The notes beneath the pieces were generated by a model. That model had not been told where the DNA came from and did no database searches. It was given only the letters and a program-made list of their open reading frames with translations. Shown one piece after another: positions 36,121-46,079 of a stretch of DNA of 64,000 bases (position 1 is the first letter of the stretch; every line of letters starts with the position of its first letter). The DNA is from Verticillium longisporum. Taxonomy: Eukaryota > Ascomycota > Sordariomycetes > Glomerellales > Plectosphaerellaceae. Position numbers and translations under genes: made by a program. The stretch lies in the NCBI GenBank assembly GCA_019188255.1, contig JAETXT010000015.1, positions 558,001-622,000 of the forward strand, given 5' to 3'.

Positions 36121-37574
36121 CAAAACTTATTGAGCCACACCTGCCACATGGGAGGTTCGGATCCGGAGATGGTAGCCATGGCATGCGTTCGCTCAAAAGC
36201 GAGCGAGCGGGCGGGCGAGAGTTACATTTGTGGAAGACTTGCTTATTGGCCGCCACCAGAGGACAACATCATGGCGAGGGCTTGGCTGGGCCTTTGGGAG
36301 CTTGCTTAGTAGTACGAGGATGGAATGCGGGGGGGACAAGCGCGGCGTTCATCACGGAGGGTATTGATTTTATCTTTTGTTCCATATGCTTGCTTCCTTT
36401 TTTTTTACACCCCAGGGGACGACAGGACAGGCAAGTCCCACGTCGTTGTGTCACAGTCTCGCGTCCCAGGCTTCCTAAGAGAAGGTCTGGTGCACGGGCA
36501 GAGAAGGTCGCGAGGCTTGGACCCCAGAATTGTACGCGGTCAAACGAGCGACAATGCATCTGTACAAAGAACCACCTCGCATCCATGAAAGCCCCCAAGC
36601 CCACTCGTTCTAGTAATGGTGAGATCACGAATTGTGACACCGCTCATTGGTCAACGTTGGCAAGGTCGTACTCGCGCCTTCTGTTTTGTTGGACCCTTCG
36701 CGCGCCAACGGGGAACAAGTGTCTGGAGGTTCCGAGCCTCTCGCCCATGCTATTGCCGCAGGGTCCCGCCCAGTGGACTCGGCCAATTCAGAAAAGGAAA
36801 GGATGCTTGGATGGTTGGGTGGGCGGAAAGGAGGGGGATAGGCGGCGGACGTACTTTGTTGTCAGCGGCGGGGGTTTTTGGGCGAAAACTCAATACCGTT
36901 GATGGTTGCAGCTGAAGGCAAGAAGGGGGTGCCGCCTGGGGCACGCTCCGTGTGTGGCACTAGTCGTTGGCGAAAGCCGTGCTGGGTCTGGTCATCGGTT
37001 GGAAGTCTTCGGGTCCCTAAAACTCTATTGACGACGCCATCAGGAGTAGTCTTTGTGGTCAAGTCTTGGGGCTGGTGCTGGTGCCGGTGCTGGTGCTCGA
37101 ACGTCTTTCCTTGTTGACTCTGTCGTGTCGGACATGAAGGCCTATCTGTTCTGGCTCACTGGGGGTGGCCACAGAAACAGGCTGGGCGAACACAGCGTCG
37201 TGTGTGATGCCGCCCATGCTTGTGGTATCGCGGTGCTGCCGGGCAACCGGGCGCCGGGGGACCTTTCTTGCGTGCGCGGGGTGCAGTCGGGAAAGCCGGG
37301 GGAGCGCGCAACTCGTGGAGCAGCAACCAAGACGTCCTCCCTTGAGCACGGTCATGGGCCGACGAGCGGGAGGGTGGAGAAGAATTAGAATTAAGGAGGA
37401 TCGACGACGGATCGTGACAGAATCAGCCTGACGTCAGTATGGGGGGAGTCTTCCATAGAGGTGATGCAAGAGCACCCACCACCCAAGGCTGTCGAACGGT
37501 CTGGACCCAGGGACCTGCCCTCGGAGCATAAGTCCGGGGCCGGGCTGGGCTGAGGGGTTGCGCGCCCCCGGTCA

Positions 37575-37652
37575 TGGTACATGGTACTGGTACATGGTAC
37601 TGATACATGGTGTTGGTACATGGCACTGGTACATGGTGCTGGTACATGGTGT
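37575..37652. repeat. 13-base minisatellite, six units
   Basis: Six head-to-tail 13-base units of consensus TGGTACATGGTAC; units 1 and 2 are identical and later ones differ mostly at the last two or three positions. An inverted relative, GGTACCATGTACC, occurs about 60 bases downstream near 37706. Confidence 0.92.
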
Positions 37653-40600
37653 ACTGTTTTGGTGCCCCCTGGCTATGCCCTTGCCCTGGGCTGCTGCTGA
37701 CATAGGTACCATGTACCGTCCCTGCGAGACGCACAGTTTCTGCGCGCCGTTTTGGACGTGTCAACATGCATGCCGTTTTCGAGAGACCCCCATGATGTAA
37801 TCCTGACCTGAGCCGTTGCGGAGATAGAACCCACATCCCTGGTGAAGAAGTACGACCGAATTGGCTCAGCGGTGCTCAAGGTCATGAAGCAAAGAATGAG
37901 AGCAACATGGACGTGACGAAAAAAAGAAAGAAAAAAAAAACTCCCCGTGTCGTGTCGGCGTGTCGGATCGCATCGCATTGCATCGACGACAATTCCATCT
38001 CCTCACCAACCGTGCGCTACATGGTAAATCAAACTCGGCAGGGCAACGGCTGCTGACGTGTTCGCGACGCCGATGACAGGGTCGCAAGATGATGGTCGTG
38101 CCGGAGTAGTCTCTCCGGTCCTGTCTGAAAGAGAGAAAAAAAACAAGGTTGCAAAATGGGGGGGGGGGGATGAATGGTTGGATGGTCGGACTGAGAACGA
38201 GGGCCCGAAAACAGAGCAGCATCACGATCACCCCCAGATCGGTGATGTGATCGAGGAGGCGCGGGAAAGTGGCTAAACCACCAACAGGCCAGGATTGGCT
38301 CGAGGAGGGGGGGAGGGGAGGGGGGGGGGTTATGTGGGCGCTCGCCCATCCCGTTCCGTTGGTATTCTTCGATCCCAGATCCAGATCCAGGTTTTCCAGG
38401 GTCCAAACAGGAAGCGGGAGGGCGAAAGGGGACCACAGCCTGCAGGCAAAGACTGAAGGAGGGAAAGGGGTCAAAGGGAGGATCACGATGGGCATGTTGG
38501 GCCATGGACATGGACTTTTGCGATGCCAGACATGGCACGTACGGATGCAGTGTAGCGCATGCACCAGAGGCGGTAGGGTTCCTCAGACTAGGCCGTCGGG
38601 GTTGGTTGGATGCGAGGACATGCTCGTGAACAAGGCTGCCTGTGACCACTTCCCTGATTCTCGTCGTCCAGATGCGATTCCCATACAGTCGCGAGACCAC
38701 GACACACAGAGAGAGAGGTGCTTCTAGGGTCGCGCAGGGCAAAAGGGATCAGGATGCTAATGGGGAGGGAGCCCCTCCTAGCCCAACTAGGCAGAATACG
38801 GCAGAGGGCTTGGGGAAGGGGGGAAGGGGGGAAGAAGCACCGTCGGCCTCGAAACCTTCCCGAGATCGTGCATCCGCAGGCCATCTGACATTGTGTTTTT
38901 GCAAAATCAGGATCGGCAGGTCAATCGGCGATGAGAATCCCCCTTCCCCTCGTCGTACGGTCCTGGATGCGTTGCCGCCTGCTCCTCCGCGGCAGCATCC
39001 CCCTGTCACTTGGGGAGGGTCCTCGAACCCTTTGCGCCCCACTACAGGTTGCTCGGATGCTTTGGTACGTACATGCGAGGATGCCGTTTCGGCGGTGCAG
39101 CGACTCAAGGGCGAGACAGGTACGAAGGAGGAGAGAGGACAAACCGTGCGGGTGGGTGTGGCTGTAAACGCAGGGACAGGCTTGCCCTCTCGCAGCTTAA
39201 GTGGAGTCCGTCCTGTCTTGTGGGTCCGAGCTTTTATGGAGCAAAGAGCAAGAAACCACCGATCCCCCCGCGGATTGTCGATCTAGACGTATACTAAAGG
39301 CGTCGGCGTGAGGACCCTTAACAACATAGTGACGTAGGTTGCTGCGTCAGGGACTTCTGCCGGTTGAACCTCCCAACCCACCAGACTTTGCGAGTCTGCA
39401 TTCCCTCGCTGCCGGATGCAAATAGTTCTTTGGGTACAAGGAGCCGAGTGGCGCGTTTGCGCTGTGCCTCGCGCGGCCTCGATTGCTCCCATGTTGGTCT
39501 TCACCAGCCACAACAAAAGCCTGGCAGCTGTGGCTCGGTTACAACGGCAGCGCGACCATGGGAGTGGGTAAGCGGTTAGCGTCCTCCGATTCAAAGATGC
39601 CCAAGTCACTGGTAGGCTGGGGTCAGAGGTCGGCTGCCAGGGTCTCCTGACGGCGCAAACTCTCGTCATGTGGATGGGCCTTGACGTACTGGCCATGTAC
39701 ATGTAAAGGAGGGGGCTGCCAGTGCCTGTGGAACGAATCCTCCGGCCATCAATGTCAAATCATACCCGCATCATAAGTACAATATATATTGACATGTCCA
39801 TCACCAAGCGGCCATGAATAGCGATCTTTTCGCCTCGGCGCGCAGAGCTTTGCGCGCATTGCAACTCGTTCGCGCATCAGAAGAACGGCGGGGGTCCGGG
39901 CTTAGCGCCGTGAACCCTTGCTACCATCAGCCTGGCCCTGATTTCCTGCTTCGGCAAGCCTCAGAAGATGACATTTTCTTACTGCCCCACACCAATGTTC
40001 GAAGCCACAGTGTGTTGAGGCGGGCGTCATGGCCTGCCGGAGCCTGGTCCGACGCACGTTGCCAGATGCCAAAGCCGGATCTTTCTTCTTGTGACGCGAG
40101 CAGCATCCAGGCGTACATTCTGGTGTGCAGGTGATTGACAGCAAAGGAGAGGTGCAAAGGGCAAGAGGGAGGAGCTGACTCTACAGCAACGGATGGGCAA
40201 ATAGCACATCTGGACGCGGTTTGTCAAGAATGCCATGTTCGACTCTTGCACACCTCTTCTCGAGTGCCTTAAAGGACATGCCATTAGTTCGGCAGCCTTG
40301 AACCCACTCCATCAGAGAGGGTGGTGACTTGAGGAATGACAGGAACCGAAGGCCTGGTGGTTGGACGGGGCGACGGGTGATGTTCTGGGAGAAGGACCCC
40401 GACCGACTTGAATCGGACGGCCGCGCCAGGGACAGGCGTTGATCGAACTTCCCAGCTTCCATGCAGCGGGCCTTGAGCAAGACGCCAAAACGCCAGTAAA
40501 AAGATCAGGCGGCAGCAAACGAGGTAAAATATTTTGGGGTTTATCGATCTGTCCGATCATTGGTGGTTTCGGCGCGTGTTCTTGTTCTGCCCAGCAGGGC

Positions 40601-41776
40601 AGGTTGCTTCTTTGAGACTGGGATTCTCTTCTTCGCCCCTCTGCGTGTCGCATGGGGGTGGAGGCGAAGGGTTCACCACCCATGTCTCAGCCTCCCATCC
40701 GTCAAGGACTTGATCACTCGACACTTCATCTCATCGAAAGCGGTCTTGCGAGATCGATCGAGTTTGTCCGCATTGCACAGAGAGGGAAATGGAAGCTGCG
40801 GCGATCATTTTGGTTCCAAGATCTCCAGGCGACAGGGATACAAAGTAGAGTTTGCCCTCCCGCCAACTGCTGTAAAGAGCCTAGGGGGAGGGAGGGGTGT
40901 GCGTTGCTGGGCGCTGGATCGCCGGCTACGGGTTGGTAAAGTAAAAACAGAAAGATGGCCGTAACTAAGAACTGCCTGGGAACCGGCAGCATGTAGATGG
41001 CATTTTCTTGTTCAAGGACGGGATTTCGTAATAGCCATTCATAACTCACAGCTCTCTGGCTGCCCCTCTTCTGTGTGGGCATCTTCGTGGTTGACGGGCG
41101 CAAAACGGACGCGTCTCCGATGACGACATGCGTTGTTCGCATGCGAGAAGATATTGCAACGACTTGGGGTCTACGGCTCGATGAGTGAACACGGGTTTGA
41201 CAAGTACCAGCCAAACGTACGGGCGGGACGGTGGCCAGTCTCTTACAGGTCGGAAGGGGTATCTCGTGAAAGGGTTCCAGGGCAAGCGGCGAGGGGGGCG
41301 GTTCGGAAAGTCGACCCTCATAACCCTCAGAATTGCGGCGGCGTCGCCCTGGTTCTGGCCACTGATGGCGCTGGAACCTTGACGTCATGTACGGAGAATG
41401 CGTTCAAAACCAAAAGACGGAACGGCGGCGCTATGTAGTACGGCTAATGAGTCGCACTCCGTTTTCCAGCTGGCGCATTCTCGAGCAGCGAAACGAGAGA
41501 AAAAAACAGAGAAAAAGGACTCTTGACCGATGCGACAACTGCGATGCCCATGCGGAACAGAGGAGCGTCTATGGACGGACCCTGTAAACAACCGTGGATC
41601 ATCCACCTCTGCGCAGCACCAGATCAGCTTATGGCTTAACCTGGAGGCAGAGAACGGGGGGACGGGGCAGAGCAATGCGAGCGGGCGGGATTTGCTGCTA
41701 ACAAGACTCCCGACTCCCAAGCTCAGGATCAATGAGGGTTCGGGTGCAGTCAGGTGTGCGCTGGGTCTTGGGGAAC

Positions 41777-41824
41777 GTACCTCCCTACCAACTTGCTACA
41801 GTACCTCCCTACCAACTTGCTACA
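41777..41824. repeat. 24-base tandem duplication
   Basis: Two identical 24-base copies (beginning GTACCTCCCTACC, ending GCTACA) in tandem, followed by the first six bases of a third. Intergenic, in a region with other TACCT-type motifs. Confidence 0.95.
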
Positions 41825-42666
41825 GTACCTACCTTCGGAGAGGGCGGACATTTTTCAGTGACGGGACCCACGCCCCGGTGTGGACGGTGACGGTTTGGGA
41901 GAATGATAACCGTCTGCAGTGTGGGTGGATCAATGCAGAGCAGGCAGAGGGAAGGAAAGGGTAGTGTTGCGGTCGGGGCTCAGGTACCAGATTGGGGACC
42001 CACCGGGACTGTGGCTGTCCTTCCTGCTTTCCTCTCCTCTCCTCTCCTCGTTGCTTGCTGAGCAGAGCGCGCTGACGCAGTGCGTCGAAGTCAGGGAGCT
42101 GCAGCCCACTTCGTGCGTCCTGGCCCTGCCTTGCGAAGTACCATGTAGCGCTGCTGGCTCTGCGCCGGGTGGACCCTTGGACCCGTACATGCCCAGTGTC
42201 CCATAATTTATCTCGGCGCTAGTCCGTCTCCATCCCAGCGTCCCTGGCCCCTGTGGACACCCAAGGCAGGTAGGTCGAATCCACACACACCCGCCCGCAC
42301 ACCCTCTGCTACTGCGCACACCCTGGCGCCTCGTCGCCGCTCGCCGCTCAGGTTCTCTGTGCTCTGCGCTTTCCCATGCCATGGGCTTTCATGCACCAGC
42401 TCCATTTCCCATCCTCTTGTCCTCCCTCATCTTCAGACCACACCCCCCTCCTTCCCTCCTCCAAGCTCGACCGCCCCCCGTACCATAACTTGTTATATAC
42501 TCGAGACCCTGACACCAATCCTCTTGCCCACCCCAACCTCCTCACCCTTTTGCTCCCGTACCCTACATATCCATCCTACCAAACCTGTCCAGCCTCTTTC
42601 GACGCCAACCAGAGTCTAGAGACGGCAACCCGAGACGGCAACACTATCTATCCATTCAACGCCGCC

Positions 42667-43599
42667 ATGATGCAAGCACGCGATGCTACAGGCCGCAAGG
42701 TCTCCCTCCTCAACGACGATGCCGCCCCTTCGCCTTCCTTTATCTCCCCGGCTCCACATGCGCAGCCACAACGTCCGAGCTACCGGGCTTCGACACTGAT
42801 CAACTCGCAAAACTACTCTACCAGCTCTCTGCGAAGCAATTCTCCCTCGCCTCACACACCTGAGCTTCTCCGATCAGGCTCGTACGACTCCAACATGAGC
42901 ACAGGGCCTGGCTCGCCTTTGACGCCCACCGCCTACGAATACTCGCGAGCTCACCCTTTCGTGTCCGGTCAGCCTCTCTACGACGAGTACGACCAGACAG
43001 CCAAGCGACCTACCTACGCCGCCACCAGCAGGTCCAACTCGTATGATGACGATGCCACCGCCACCTCCAACCTGCCGGACCGCGCCGGCAAGCGGTATCC
43101 CTGCCGCTACCGGGACAGCCACGGCTGCGAGAAGACCTTCACCACCTCTGGCCATGCCTCGCGGCACTCCAAGATTCACACGGCCGAGAAGGCCGTGCAG
43201 TGCACCTTCGCTGGCTGCCAAAAGAAGTTCACCAGGGCCGACAACATGAAGCAACATCTCGAAACCCACTACAAGGACAAGGCGCGCATGCCTGCCTCGA
43301 CCAAGCCCGTGCCTTCGCGCGCTGCCGTTGGTGCCCTGACAGGGTCTGCAAGACGGTCCTCGTCCTCTAGCAAAACGTCCGCCAGTTTCCGCGCCGCCCA
43401 ACGTGAACAGGCAGCCTGGGATGCCGAGCAGTACAACCACTCCGCATCTAACACAACACCCTTGCCGTCTCCTGGAGTTTCCTCCGGCGCATGGGACTTG
43501 CGGGCGCTCAATGCTCCTCTCATGAGTCGCCCCAACGCTGCACGGACACCCAGTGGCCTTGACGCTCTCGCCATGGCCATCGCTTGCCAAGAGGGTTGA
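42667..43599 (+). CDS. C2H2 transcription factor, Nrg1-like fingers
   Basis: Predicted nuclear regulator of 310 residues with two C2H2 fingers at about 142-200. Finger 1 has an unusual C-x7-C spacing (RYPCRYRDSHGCEKTF) followed by TTSGHASRHSKIH; finger 2 (VQCTFAGCQKKFTRADNMKQHLETH) is regular C-x4-C-x12-H-x3-H. The TTSGHxxRHxxIH and RxDNxxQH patterns resemble yeast Nrg1/Nrg2 repressors of glucose- and stress-responsive genes; function here is inferred from that. The rest is Ser/Pro/Thr-rich and disordered. The start at 42667 (gccgccATGATG) is chosen; the frame is open upstream to 42376, but that part is pyrimidine-rich leader-like sequence. No intron. Confidence 0.82.
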   Translation: MMQARDATGRKVSLLNDDAAPSPSFISPAPHAQPQRPSYRASTLINSQNYSTSSLRSNSPSPHTPELLRSGSYDSNMSTGPGSPLTPTAYEYSRAHPFVSGQPLYDEYDQTAKRPTYAATSRSNSYDDDATATSNLPDRAGKRYPCRYRDSHGCEKTFTTSGHASRHSKIHTAEKAVQCTFAGCQKKFTRADNMKQHLETHYKDKARMPASTKPVPSRAAVGALTGSARRSSSSSKTSASFRAAQREQAAWDAEQYNHSASNTTPLPSPGVSSGAWDLRALNAPLMSRPNAARTPSGLDALAMAIACQEG

Positions 43600-44228
43600 G
43601 TGCAATTCATAGCCATTTCTTCTTTTCTACCTCGCACTCTTCAATCCCATACACCGTATGCAATCACCCTCACGTCAACATCTACCTTTCCCACCTGCAA
43701 ACTACCACCTCTGTTTGCAGCGTCTTCTCTTGGCTTTATTATCTTGTCGCAATCGGCGTTTAGGCACGGGCTGGGACATATACCAGGATACCTCGGGTTT
43801 CTTTTTATTTATTGGCGTTCAGGGCAACATGGGCGCAAAGCATATGATGGGCGCACCATGCATTTACACGCGGAGGATCATGCGCTAGGGTATACAAAAA
43901 CGGCGCTGGAACTCATCGGATATGGTATGAGCTTGTCAACACCTTGTTATTAGGCAAGCGTGATGAACGGGGGCTTGCGTCGTGGTCCATCGCACGCAGG
44001 CACTTCTCATCTTCAGACACGCCATGCACATTTGTTGCGGGCTAGTCGCTAGACGCAGAAGACGATGAAAATACGAACACTATGCCATCTTCACCACATG
44101 TTTCCCAATTCGTGACTTGTACACAAAACGCCTTACATCTTGTAGTGTCCACAAATACACGACTGTGGAAAGACACGGCGCTATATAATCTTGTGGTACC
44201 AGATGAGTAGCATACCCGGGAAGCACGC
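43600..44228. other. Convergent 3' interval
   Basis: About 630 bases tail-to-tail between the C2H2 gene and acetate kinase. Nothing recognisable beyond probable 3' untranslated DNA. Confidence 0.6.
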
Positions 44229-45577
44229 TCACCATATTTTCTCATTCTCAGCACAGAACCGAGCCATCTCCAGTTGCTCATCCGTCTGGCATACGAGGAC
44301 GCGCTTTCCGTCCCCCTGCTTGCCCACGTCCTGAACAGTGTCGACAATCTTCTTGCCATTCAACGAGTCGTCCACCTCAAATCCAAGGCAAGCAACTTGG
44401 GCTCCGACGCGCGCGCGGAGCTTGCCGCTCTTCTCCCCGATGCCTCCGGCAAAGACGAGAGCGTCGACCTGACCGCCGAGCGACACAAAGTAGCTGCCTA
44501 TGAAGCCGCAGACGCGATCGACAAAAATGTCAAACGCCAACTTGTGCCTCGGGTCGTCGCTGTCGGCAATGACGCCAAAGTCGGCCGTGCCCGTCAGGGC
44601 CTTCCAGCCGCTCTCTTTGTTGAGAATCTCCTCGGCGCGCGAGATGTGCAGCTCGGAGGTCGATGAGGGGGAGAGCTTCCCGACGTCGCTCGCGTAGTGG
44701 AAGACGAGACTATACATGGCGAAAACGCATCAAATGTCAGGCTACTGATGATCTGGTTGGCAATGGGGGGGGGGGGGGGTGCGAGTACGGAAAGGTGGGG
44801 AGACCACGACGTACCTTGGATCTACGCTTCCGCTCCTCGTCGCGCCGGGGAGACCGGCGAGGGGCGTCAGGCCCATGCTGGTGTCCCAACTCTGGCCCTG
44901 TCTAACGGCACAGGCGCTGGCGCCGCTGCCCAGATGAAGCGCGATGATGTTGAGATCGGCGGCGTCTTTCTTCAGGAAATCAGCCACAGACCTCGTGATG
45001 AACGAATAGCTGATGCCGTGAAAGCCATATTTCCGGAGATGGTTCTTCTTTGCAACGTCGATGTTGATGGGATACGTGCGAATGTGCTCCGGGATAGTAG
45101 AGTGGAACTGAGAATCGAAACAGGCCACATTGACCGCGTCGGGGAGCTCGTCGATGCAAGACCTGACAATGGTCAGGGCGGCACCGTTATGCAGGGGCGC
45201 GAGGTCACTGAGCTTCTCCAGGTGATGGTACGTGTCGGGCGTGATGATTTGGGAAGCCGTGTAGTCCCCCCATGGACGATTCTGTGGCTGGTGATGCCAA
45301 TGTCGTCTTTCGCCTGAATCTCCTTCAGCTCCTGATCTTCAATCAACGTCTTCAGGAGAAGCTTGAAAGCGTCGTCCTGGCTCTTGACCTGCTCTTCTTG
45401 CAGCTTCTCGGACTTGACGGTGACGCCATTCCGGGTGTACGATAATTGGGCAGGCGGGGCTGTCAATCCGCTGATCTGCGTTTCCGCGAATTGGCGGGGC
45501 TTTTGCTGGAACTCAGCGGAGTAGACGGAGATCTTGACCGAGCTGGACCCCGCATTGATGGCGAGGATGACCTTCAT
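44229..45577 (-). CDS. ackA: Acetate kinase, with apparent frameshift
   Basis: Interconverts acetate plus ATP and acetyl phosphate plus ADP; in fungi it is thought to work with phosphoketolase. Exons 45577-44815 and 44709-44229, with a 105-base intron (donor GTACGT) that contains a 15-G run; 414 residues. The family motifs are all visible: INAGSSSVKISVY at the amino end, SHRIVHGG, the catalytic-domain GFHGISY, LHLGSGASACAV, DTSMGLTPLAGLPGATRSGSVDP across the splice, and FAGGIGEKS near the C-terminus. After HRIVHGG the expected DYTASQIITPDTYHHLEKLSDLAPLHN is read only if the run of six G (plus-strand C 45266-45271) is seven long; this also corrects the exon phase. No phosphoketolase gene in the window. 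Confidence 0.93.
44765..44779. repeat. 15-base G run inside acetate kinase intron
   Basis: Run of 15 G on the plus strand (C on the transcript) within the single intron of acetate kinase. Confidence 0.8.
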
Positions 45578-46079
45578 GTTGACCAGTTTCTAGATTATCT
45601 GTATCTTGACGATGGGGTTTGCCTGCCTTTCCGCTCCTCTCGCCCCAGAGAGGACTGCAGTCTTCTTAAGCTGAAAAGGCTGAGTGACGCGCGACTGCTT
45701 ATGGTCTGATGCTTGCACGAATGGCAATGTCAGGACTGCGCTAGATTGATACTGTAGACAACGGATCTTGATAAGAGCAAGCCCTCGGAGAGGCGGCTTC
45801 GGTATGTATGTACACAAGGGTTTGTATGTGGCGCGAAGGGTCACGATTTGGGTTGGAATGGTAGCTAGAGTGGCCTGATGATTGCTCTCGAAGGACAGCG
45901 GCAGGTCTCGATTGTTTTCAGTTGGAAATGGGTTGAGGTGGGGTGGGGGGAGCTGCACCACGGTGACGTCGATACATGGTGGGCTGATCTAGCGGGCAGA
46001 ATGCGGAAACCGACATGGACTTGACTTTTGTCCACGACTCCAAATGTGGTCGGATGCAATTGAGTCTCCTCTATTAAAT
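45578..46079. other. Upstream region of acetate kinase
   Basis: Short tandem interval between the 3' end of the glutathione transferase gene and the acetate kinase start; presumably the acetate kinase promoter. No specific motif assigned. Confidence 0.55.

Larger units (their letters stand above)
36121..42666. other. Gene-poor interval of about 6.5 kb
   Basis: The longest stretch without a recognisable gene. It contains G runs near 38159-38168 and 38300-38330, six copies of a 13-base unit at 37575-37652, a 24-base tandem duplication at 41777-41824, and pyrimidine-rich DNA at 42200-42650 that is probably the leader of the C2H2 gene. Open frames here overlap on several strands and have no domain features. 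A non-coding RNA or orphan gene cannot be excluded. Confidence 0.55.

Noticed and set aside
37795..37880. Possible tRNA on the minus strand (GTGGGTTCTATCTCC resembling a T-arm)
   Set aside because: The supposed T stem does not pair and no matching anticodon and D arms could be drawn.
42376..42666. N-terminal extension of the Nrg1-like protein
   Set aside because: Frame is open but Pro/Ser-rich and matches a pyrimidine-rich leader; the ATG at 42667 has a better context.
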